Shown here piece after piece: positions 7,738 through 13,572 of a DNA stretch of 15,936 bases (position 1 is the stretch's first letter; each line of letters opens with the position of its first letter). The position numbers were made by a program, and so were the translations under genes. The stretch is from DASVSE01 sp036399715 (GTDB taxonomy: Bacteria; Bacteroidota; Rhodothermia; Rhodothermales; Rubricoccaceae): contig DASWMO010000037.1 in the NCBI GenBank assembly GCA_036399715.1, positions 1 through 15,936 on the forward strand, written 5' to 3'. Under the pieces are notes generated by a model that saw nothing but the letters and a program-made list of their open reading frames with translations, searched no databases and was not told the DNA's origin.

Positions 7738-7776
7738 GACGGGCTTCACGCGCCCGTCGAGCCCGCGTTCGGCTCG
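7738..7776 (+). other. two tandem hairpins in the fimbrial operon leader
   Basis: GACGGGC/GCCCGTC (7738-7744 with 7752-7758, 7-nt loop) is followed at once by GAGCC/GGCTC (7759-7763 with 7771-7775, 7-nt loop). Neither has a U-tract, so an intrinsic terminator is unlikely. If transcription of the fimbrial operon starts this far upstream, they would be leader RNA structures. Weak evidence in GC-rich DNA. Confidence 0.3.
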
Positions 7777-7787
7777 GCCCTTCGAGG

Positions 7788-7799
7788 CGTGACGTCACG
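7788..7799. promoter_or_regulatory. candidate operator, 12-bp palindrome
   Basis: CGTGACGTCACG is a perfect 12-bp palindrome with a TGACGTCA core, about 230 bp upstream of the first pilin-like gene. It has the symmetry of a dimeric regulator site. No regulator gene lies in the operon, and a chance origin is possible. Confidence 0.3.
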
Positions 7800-8029
7800 T
7801 CCGAACGGATCAGACACACCGCTGCGGCCCTGCTGGAGGGGAGGGTGCTGCGCTTCGAATACGCAGCGAGTGCGATCCCCGATGCGTGCGAGTACGCATT
7901 CAGAGAGGGGGGCTGGGCTGAAACTCACCGTGGTCAGCAGCAGCCGCGGGCGCAAGCCGTCTCGGCTGACGACCACTTCGTCCCTCTCATGGGTCGCCTC
8001 ACGGCACCCACCTTTACCCGTTTACCGTT

Positions 8030-8518
8030 ATGAACCGCACCACACTCCTCCTCGGCGCCCTCGCGCTCCTCCCGGCCGCGGCCTCCGCACAGACCGAGAC
8101 CGGCAGCTTCGCTGTCACGGCCTCCGTCGAGTCGGTGGTCGCCTTCAGCTCCCCATCCCCGCTCGAGTTCGGCTCCATCGTCCCAGGCACGCCCACCACG
8201 ATTGCCCCGGCAGCCGGTGGGAGCATCATGCTCTCGTACAACGTGCCGGCCACCGTCACGGTGAGCGCCAGCGCCCTCACCAACGGGGTGATCACGCTCC
8301 CCGTGACCTATGCCTGTGCGCAGGACGCCGACGCGGCGGCTGAGGAGCCGACCACCTTCACGTGTGGCACTGGCTACGCCGCAACCCTCGTCAGCAACGC
8401 GCCGCCGACGCGCTGGTTTTACGTGGGCGGCTCGATCGCGGACAGTGGCACAGCGCTGGCACCGGCCGGCGACTACGCCGGGACGGTGACGCTCACGGCG
8501 TCGTTCGACACGTTCTGA
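8030..8518 (+). CDS. secreted pilin-like subunit (DUF4402-like), first paralogue
   Basis: A 162-residue protein with a clear signal peptide (MNRTTLLLGALALLPAAASAQ). The mature part begins TETGSFAVTASVESV and is rich in Ser, Thr, Ala and Val, as in beta-sandwich fimbrial subunits. It has the motif LEFGSIVPGTPTTI, a single Cys pair (YAC...FTC) that could form a disulfide, WFYVGGSI, and a C-terminal GDYAGTVTLTASFDTF. Such G.Y.GTVTLT endings are typical of secreted fimbrial/DUF4402-type proteins. The FG...PG.P.T and YVGG elements recur in the next gene, so the two are paralogues. It heads a tightly packed set with a chaperone and usher, so a structural fibre subunit is the likely role (inference). 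The ATG at 8030 directly precedes the signal peptide. Confidence 0.85.
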   Translation: MNRTTLLLGALALLPAAASAQTETGSFAVTASVESVVAFSSPSPLEFGSIVPGTPTTIAPAAGGSIMLSYNVPATVTVSASALTNGVITLPVTYACAQDADAAAEEPTTFTCGTGYAATLVSNAPPTRWFYVGGSIADSGTALAPAGDYAGTVTLTASFDTF

Positions 8519-8535
8519 GCGACGAGGCCACCGCA

Positions 8536-9039
8536 ATGGACGACCGGACCACCGGCCGCCTGAACTGCGGAGCCCGTGGGGGCTACGGCGCGCGCGTGCA
8601 GACGCTCGCCGCCGTAGCCCTCGCGGCGTTCGCTCTCGGGCCCGCCCTTCCCGCGGCTGCGCAGGCGGTCGTCCCCGTGCAGGGGCTCACCTTCGGCCTT
8701 CTCCTTCCCGGAGTGCCCGAGACGGTGGGGCCCGACGATGTGTGGCGGCGCGCCGAGGTGCGCGTGGAGGGGAGCGGACCCGTCGAGGTCCGATTCCTGC
8801 TTCCCGACGCGCTCCACGCCGGTGGCGCCCGGCTGCCCTTCCGCCTCGGCGAGGCGACGGTCAGCATCGGCGACGCCCCGCCCGTCCCGTTCGACCCCGC
8901 GGCGCCCCTACGGGTCACGATCCCGCCTGCGATCGGGTCCATCACCTTCTACGTGGGAGGCACCGCAACGGCGTCCACCCAGAACGCCGGGGCCTATGAG
9001 GCCACCCTTTCCGTCGTCGCCACGGCCACGGACGGCTGA
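8536..9039 (+). CDS. secreted pilin-like subunit, second paralogue
   Basis: The protein is 167 residues from ATG 8536, 17 nt after the first pilin-like gene. A signal peptide (VQTLAAVALAAFALGPALPAAAQA) follows about 20 extra N-terminal residues, so the GTG at 8596 is an attractive alternative start. The mature part opens VVPVQGLTFGLLLPGVPETVGPDD, sharing the FG...PG.P.T signature with its neighbour. Later come VEVRFLLPDALH, PVPFDPAAP, ITFYVGGTAT and a terminal GAYEATLSVVAT strand. Unlike its neighbour it has no Cys in the mature chain. With the first paralogue it may form major and minor, or shaft and tip, subunits of one fibre; which is which cannot be read from sequence. Confidence 0.82.
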   Translation: MDDRTTGRLNCGARGGYGARVQTLAAVALAAFALGPALPAAAQAVVPVQGLTFGLLLPGVPETVGPDDVWRRAEVRVEGSGPVEVRFLLPDALHAGGARLPFRLGEATVSIGDAPPVPFDPAAPLRVTIPPAIGSITFYVGGTATASTQNAGAYEATLSVVATATDG

Positions 9040-9065
9040 ACTCCGCCTTCAACGTTCCCTACTCG

Positions 9066-9938
9066 ATGTCTCCTGTCCGCTTTCCCTCGACTCGTGCCGC
9101 CTGCCGCCTCGCGCTTCGCCTTGCGGGCGTGATCCTGCTGATTGCCGGTTCGCGCGCGGCCTCCGCCGTCGTCGTGAGCCCGAGCGCGCTCTACCTCGAC
9201 GCGGGCGCCCGTTCTGCGACGGTCACGCTCTACAACGGGGGCGTAGCGCCTGAGGAGGTCACCCTCTCCTTCGCCTTCGGGTATCCGACCTCGGACGAGG
9301 CCGGCCGCGTGACCGTAGCCCTCGTCGATGCCGCTCCCGAGGGCGAGCCGTTGGCCGTGCACTGGCTCCGGGCATTCCCCCGACAGCTCCGCCTGGCCCC
9401 TGGGCAACGGCAGGTCGTCCGCGTTCTGGTTCAGCCCCCGCCCGGCCTGCCAGCGGGAGAGTACTGGGGCCGTCTCGTCGTGACGGCTCGCGGGGGACTT
9501 CCCCATGTCGAAGAGCGCCTCACGCACGAGGCGCGCGCGCTCCTGACCGTGGAAACGGCGACCGTGCTCGCCGTCACGTACCGGAATGGGCCCGTCGCCA
9601 CGGGCATCCGCGTGCGCGATGCCCGTGCGGTGGCTGCGGCCGACGGGGCCAGCCTTCAGCTCGACCTCGAACGGCTGGGGACGGCCGCATTCGTCGGGCG
9701 GATTCGCGCCGAGCTCGTCGCTCCGACCGGCGGCGTGGCGGCAGAGGGCATCGCCGACGTTGCGGTGTACCGCACGCTCCGTCGAGACGTCGCACTCCGC
9801 TGGTCGGTCCCGCGGCCCCGCTCCCTCGACGGATACGCCGTCCGTTACACCGTCCTTGCCGAGCGACCGGAGATCCCGCGCCGCGCCCTGCTTCCCGCTC
9901 CCTCCGTCACCGGCACGACGCCGCTTCTCGCCGAGTGA
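9066..9938 (+). CDS. PapD-like periplasmic pilus assembly chaperone
   Basis: A 290-residue protein with a signal peptide ending at ASA (32-34). The mature chain starts VVVSPSALYLDAGARSATVTLYNGG, the first beta strands of the PapD N-terminal immunoglobulin fold. The F1-G1 signature FPRQLRLAPGQRQVVRVLVQ (about 104-124) has the alternating hydrophobic G1 strand that chaperones lend to pilin subunits, followed by LPAGEYWGRLVVTA. A second beta-rich domain (about 165-270) corresponds to the C-terminal fold. At 290 residues it is longer than the usual 230-250. It lies 26 nt after the second pilin-like gene and 3 nt before the usher, a typical chaperone-usher order. It would cap subunits in the periplasm and deliver them to the usher. 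Confidence 0.85.
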   Translation: MSPVRFPSTRAACRLALRLAGVILLIAGSRAASAVVVSPSALYLDAGARSATVTLYNGGVAPEEVTLSFAFGYPTSDEAGRVTVALVDAAPEGEPLAVHWLRAFPRQLRLAPGQRQVVRVLVQPPPGLPAGEYWGRLVVTARGGLPHVEERLTHEARALLTVETATVLAVTYRNGPVATGIRVRDARAVAAADGASLQLDLERLGTAAFVGRIRAELVAPTGGVAAEGIADVAVYRTLRRDVALRWSVPRPRSLDGYAVRYTVLAERPEIPRRALLPAPSVTGTTPLLAE

Positions 9939-10606
9939 GCCGTGAATCGCTGGTTGCCCTCTCTCCCCATGCTTCGTCTGCAGCGACCTCAGAGGACCCG
10001 GCATCCGGCGGTTCTTGCCGTGCTCCGCTCCGCACTGGCTTTCGCTGCGCTGGTCTGCGCCGCGCTCGCAGGGGAAGCCCGTGCGCAGGAGGCGCCTGCC
10101 GGGTACGAGGTCGGCATCTACGACCTCCACGTCTCCCGGATGGCGCCGGTGACCACGCTCGTCCTCGTGAACCATGCGGGAACCGTCCTCCTGCCGCTCC
10201 GCCCCGTCCTCGCACTGACGGGCCTCGTCGCTGAGGGCCCCGACTCCCTCTTCACGCTCCGCGAGGCATCGGGGGGACGCTCCCTCGACCTCCGCCGGCC
10301 CGGGGGCACTCCCGGCGGAACGACGACGAGGTCGTCGGAGACGGTTGCCCACGGCGGCGATGTGTACGTGAGCGCTCCGGCCCTCGCCGTCTGGATCGCC
10401 GGGCAGGTCGATGTCAGGCCGGGCCAACTCGAGGTCGTCCTCTCGCGCACGCCCCCATTCCCCGCAGAGTTGGCCATGGCCGCCCGGGAACGGCAGGCGC
10501 GCCTCCGAACGGCCGAGAGGCCGCTGGGTCCCTTGGGAACGGCCGCTGACCTCCCGTACCCTGCGCGCTCGGGCGGGGCGCTCCTGGAGTGGGGTGTCAC
10601 GACATC

Positions 10607-10609
10607 GGG
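10607..10609 (+). other. inferred 1-base deletion in a G run of the usher gene
   Basis: Frame one reads LLEWGVTTSG here, then turns to nonsense (RPIVRAPRLVP). The other frame continues SSNRQSAAARADLGLAVLGG. Adding one G to this GGG run gives a smooth TTSGSSNRQSAAARADLG, so a lost G in the homopolymer is the simplest explanation. Confidence 0.65.
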
Positions 10610-11425
10610 TCGTCCAATCGTCAGAGCGCCGCGGCTCGTGCCGACCTGGGTCTGGCCGTCCTCGGAGGCGACCTGTCGGTGGGCGTTAGCACGCACACGG
10701 CGGGCGAGCCCTCGCGCCTCAGCTTCGACACGTGGCGGGGGAGCTACCGGCGGGCCTTCCCTCACACGGCGTGGGTCCGCCAGGTCCGCCTCGGCGACCT
10801 CGTCGCCGAGGGCGCCGTCTCCCGCTCGGCGCGGGGGCTCCTCCTCACCAACCGGGCGGTCGTGCGCGAGCGCTACTTCACGGAGGTCACGATCCGCCCC
10901 GACCTCCCGGCCGGCTGGCAGTACGAGGTGTACCAGGCGGGGCAACTCGTCGGGTTCGCCGAGACGGGGGGCGGCGTGCCCGTCCCGGTGCGCTACGGGA
11001 CGACCCCTGTCGAGGTTCGGATGTACGGGCCCGGCGGCGAGGCCGTCACATCGAACGTGCTCTACCGCGTGCCCACGTCGCAGCTCGCCCCGGGGCGCCT
11101 CGAGTACACCGCCGCCGGCGGGTTCTGCCCGGACCGGGTGTGCGACGCCGTCGGTGCCTTGAACGTGGCGTACGGGGTCACGGGCTGGCTCACAGCGGGC
11201 GCCGGCGTGGAAGCGCTGGCCGGCGCGGACGGTGTCCAGCGCCGGACCTTCGGGTCGCTCCGCGCGGCGGGAGTCTCCGGCTGGAGCGCCGAGGCGGAGG
11301 CCGCCGAGAGGGCCTACGCCCGCGCGGCCATCGCCTTCGCAGGGGCCGGTCCCACCGCGGGCCGCCTCGCCGGTGGGCTGACGTGGCCGGGCTTCGGACC
11401 TCCCACGTTCTATGTCGCGGACGAG

Positions 11426-11439
11426 CCAGTGGTTCGGGG
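11426..11439 (+). other. inferred 1-base insertion restoring the usher frame
   Basis: The middle frame reads PTFYVADEPVVRGG and then degenerates, while the first frame resumes with QWFGEATVARQTRGALG. Removing one C at 11426-11427 (giving ADEQWFGEATVARQ) or one G at 11436-11439 (giving VVRGEATVARQ) joins them. Both sites are homopolymers. This indel exactly compensates the one at 10607-10609. Confidence 0.6.
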
Positions 11440-12622
11440 AGGCGACGGTGGCCCGCCAGACGAGGGGCGCGCTGGGGGCGATCCATGCTCTCCGCGCCGA
11501 GGCACGGGCGAGCGGCCCGGTCGGGACCGGGGGCCCCCGGTGGGTGGGCACGGCGACCGCCGACCTCCACCGGGGCAGCCTCTCGGCCGGATACGAGCGC
11601 GGGCAGGCGGACGCACCGGCCCTCTACACCCTCTCGGCGCTCGCGATCACGCCAGCACAGGGCCCGCCCGCCCTGCAGCAATGGGCCCTGACGCTCGGAG
11701 CCGGGTTCGGCGCGGGCGGCGTGGGCACGCTGCAGGCCGGGGCGACGCATCCGCTGGGGCGCACGGGCTCCGTCGGGTTCCGGTCGTACTGGCGGCGGGA
11801 GACCGGGGCACCCTCAGCCGTCCTCACGCTCAACCTGCGGCTGGGCGCCCTCCGTGTTCAGACCCGCACCGCCATGCGGCCGGGCGAGGCAGCCACGGCG
11901 ACCGTCGGCGTCGACGGCACCCTCACCTACTCCCGCCAGGCGGGCGTCACGGCCCTCCCCCAGCGCGGGACGGGGTACGCCGGCCTCAGCGGACACATTT
12001 TCTACGACCACGATGGCGACGGTGCGTTCGGTCCCGGCGACGAGCCGGCCCCGGCCGCCCGCATCGCCGTCGGCGGGCGAGGGGCCGTCTCCGACATTTC
12101 AGGTGCCTACTCCATGTGGTTCGTGCCACCCTACCAGATGGCCGACGTCCGCGTCGACTCGACGCAGGGCATCGAGCCCGGCTGGGCGCCCCGCGATGCC
12201 GTGATACGCGTCCGGCCAACGCCTCACCTCTACAACCGGGTGGACATCCCTCTGGAGCGGGTCCGCGAAGTCGTCGGACGCGTCGTCCTGGCGTCGGGAA
12301 GGGGGGCCCCCGGCGGCATCACCGTCGAACTCCGTGAGACGACGACCGGGCGCGTACTCCGCAGCGTCACCTTCAGCGATGGGACGTACTACCTCCCCCG
12401 CTGCTGCCCCGGGGCCTACGAGGTGCGGATCGCGGCGTCGTCGTTGGAGGCTCTCGGGGCAGGCGTGGAGCCCGCAACGGTGACGCTCTTTGTGCCGGCC
12501 GCCGGTCAGGTCTGGGACGCCGAGGCCCCACCGATCCTGCTCGTGCTGGAAACAGATCGCACCGCCGGCGCGCTGGAGTCGGCCGGGCTCGAACCCTCCG
12601 CCGCCCCGATCCCCCGGCGGAA

Positions 12623-12931
12623 ATGGAAGAGGGGCTGACTGTCCCGCTGGCTGTGCCTGGCCTCCGCAGCGGTGTGGTCGAGGCGCAGCAGGGCGGGTTC
12701 ACCTGGGTGGTCAACTCTACGTCGGGCCCCGAGGCGCAGGAGCAGGCTGCCCGGTACCGGCGCCTCGGCTACCGCGCGAGTGTGCTCCGCGCGCTCGTCA
12801 GCGGCCGCTGGGTCTTCCGCGTCGCGCTGGGCCAGTTCCCGTCGGTCGACGTGGCCGAGTGGGCACGGCCCTTCTTGCCCCTGGACATCCGTCGGGACAC
12901 GTGGCTCCTGCGGCTCGGACGTACGCTCTGA
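12623..12931 (+). CDS. small SPOR-domain protein at the end of the usher operon
   Basis: A 102-residue protein whose ATG lies inside the last codons of the usher gene (16-nt overlap, different frame), implying translational coupling. Residues about 25-100 match the SPOR pattern: FTWVVNSTSGPEAQEQAARY, LGYRASVLRALVSGRW, then VFRVALGQFPSVDVAEWARPF and a final WLLRLG strand. SPOR domains bind peptidoglycan stripped of side peptides. There is no obvious signal peptide, so either the true start or export route differs or the domain acts before export. Placed after an usher, it could help localise or anchor the fibre machinery to the cell wall (inference). The high-confidence part is the domain; the role is speculative. 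Confidence 0.75.
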   Translation: MEEGLTVPLAVPGLRSGVVEAQQGGFTWVVNSTSGPEAQEQAARYRRLGYRASVLRALVSGRWVFRVALGQFPSVDVAEWARPFLPLDIRRDTWLLRLGRTL

Positions 12932-13371
12932 CCGGACGTTCTTCCCGGCGCCGGCTCGGCAACCCGTCGCAACTGCCCGGCCCTCGGTCGCGTGCTGGCA
13001 AATCCCGCCGGCAACGCGGTCGAGGGCACAGAAGTCGGCTCCGGGACCTCTGGTCGTCGGCGGCGCGATCTGGGTCGCCCTGGTGCGCCTTGATCATCCA
13101 GAGGATGTCTGCATCGACTCAGCGAGCGTAAAGAGGGGACTTCCTGGGTCGCCCGATAGAAGCGAGGAGCGTTGAGAGGAGCTTCGCACTGCAACCTCGT
13201 CTTGCGAGCCGAACCTCCGTGCCTGCCGCCCTCGTGACTGGCATCCCTCTGGCACCGGGTTTGCCACCCCGAGTCACCACTTGGCACTTTCGGCAGGTCA
13301 TCGGCCACTTCCAAAATCGAGAAAAGCCGCCAGAAACATCCATTACGGTGTCTCTGGCAGCTTTTCGTACG
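12932..13371. other. intergenic region between the usher operon and tRNA-Ala
   Basis: Apart from the tRNA terminator at 13322-13365 I see no supported feature in these 440 bp. Open frames on the minus strand (12769-13413, 13119-13343) run into the tRNA, its terminator or the SPOR gene and show no domain. A clear terminator for the plus-strand operon is not visible. Confidence 0.5.
13322..13365 (-). terminator. rho-independent terminator of tRNA-Ala
   Basis: Arms 13322-13334 and 13353-13365 pair over 13 bp with one G-U pair. In the minus-strand RNA the stem is AAAAGCUGCCAGA against UCUGGCGGCUUUU, followed by CUCGAUUUUG. It begins 7 nt after the tRNA 3' end. The symmetric A/T flanks could also stop transcripts arriving from the left. 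Confidence 0.85.
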
Positions 13372-13444
13372 TGGAGCGTAGCGGAGTCGAACCGCTGACC
13401 TCTTCAATGCCATTGAAGCGCTCTACCAGCTGAGCTAACGCCCC
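13372..13444 (-). tRNA. tRNA-Ala (anticodon GGC)
   Basis: A 73-nt cloverleaf read on the minus strand. Acceptor stem GGGGCGT/ACGCTCC contains one G-U pair; D arm GCTC...GAGC has loop AGCTGGTA. Anticodon stem CTTCA/TGAAG encloses the loop ATGGCAT, with anticodon GGC reading the codon GCC. Variable loop is AGGTC; T arm is AGCGG-TTCGACT-CCGCT; the discriminator is A. The anticodon loop and T stem are the same as in E. coli tRNA-Ala(GGC). The 3' CCA is not encoded (the DNA continues CGT) and must be added after transcription. Heavy GCC use in this genome fits the need for this tRNA. Confidence 0.97.
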
Positions 13445-13478
13445 GAGCGGGGCCGCCTGACGCATCAGACGGGCCGAG

Positions 13479-13508
13479 AAGATAGACGGCCCGCGCCGAG
13501 GCGGTCAA
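13479..13508 (-). promoter_or_regulatory. promoter of tRNA-Ala
   Basis: On the minus strand TTGACC (13508-13503) is followed after 18 bp by TATCTT (13484-13479), a good sigma70-like pair about 35 bp upstream of the tRNA 5' end. Spacing and position are right for a stable-RNA promoter. The -10 is imperfect. Confidence 0.5.
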
Positions 13509-13572
13509 TGGAGCCGCGGCGAAGACGCGTGCCCGCACCGGGATAGCTTGCCCGCACACGACTCGCCCTGCC

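Larger units (their letters stand above)
7316..8029. other. long intergenic region with palindromes and hairpins
   Basis: These 714 bp lie between the start of the WGxxGxxG-type gene and the start of the fimbrial operon. Open frames here (plus 7483-8343, minus 7363-7749) have no domain, signal peptide or plausible residue make-up, so I call no gene. Structure visible by eye: two perfect 12-bp palindromes (7485-7496 and 7788-7799) and a series of short hairpins on the operon side (7738-7758, 7758-7776, 7847-7867, 7882-7899, 7955-7967). The region must contain both divergent promoters. I could not place convincing -35/-10 pairs. Confidence 0.55.
9942..12638 (+). pseudogene. outer-membrane fimbrial usher, interrupted by two compensating frameshifts
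   Basis: The coding signal runs in one frame from GTG 9942 to about 10608, in a second frame to about 11430, then back in the first frame to the TGA at 12636-12638. Joined, this gives 898 residues, a normal usher size. N-terminus: signal peptide ending ALAGEARAQ, then LLPLRPVLALTG, resembling usher N-domains. Middle frame: TEVTIRPDLPAGWQYEVYQ, then VEVRMYGPGGEAVTSNVLY and LAPGRLEYTAAGG, the classic usher segment. Third part: alternating beta-barrel strands, an EF-hand-like DHDGDGAFGPGDEP loop (about 12009-12050), then carboxypeptidase-regulatory-like beta domains (FSDGTYYLPRCCPGAYEVRI). The usher would export and anchor the subunits encoded upstream. As written, frame one alone stops at 11162 with a meaningless tail. 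The lesion may be real or a sequencing error. Confidence 0.8.

Noticed and set aside
7920..7985. Possible c-di-GMP (GEMM) riboswitch before the fimbrial operon
   Set aside because: A GCGCAAGCC string looked suggestive, but the other conserved blocks and paired elements of the aptamer are not present.
7483..8343. Plus-strand open frame of 286 codons upstream of and overlapping the first pilin-like gene
   Set aside because: It overlaps a signal-peptide-bearing gene in another frame, and its own translation has no domain and a shadow-like Arg/Pro/Ser make-up.
10600..11440. Programmed ribosomal frameshifting in the usher gene
   Set aside because: Two opposite shifts 820 nt apart would be needed, and I see no slippery heptamer with a following pseudoknot at either point. 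Indels in homopolymers explain it more simply.
8994..11551. Two 477-codon minus-strand frames across the chaperone and usher genes
   Set aside because: Low-complexity antisense translations without domains, opposite a coherent operon.
12769..13413. Minus-strand open frame of 214 codons between the SPOR gene and the tRNA
   Set aside because: It starts inside the tRNA gene, crosses its terminator and ends antisense to the SPOR domain; no domain is visible.
13445..13572. Threonine attenuator leader before thrA
   Set aside because: No short Thr/Ile-rich reading frame or attenuator hairpin precedes the GTG; the space is taken by the tRNA promoter on the other strand.
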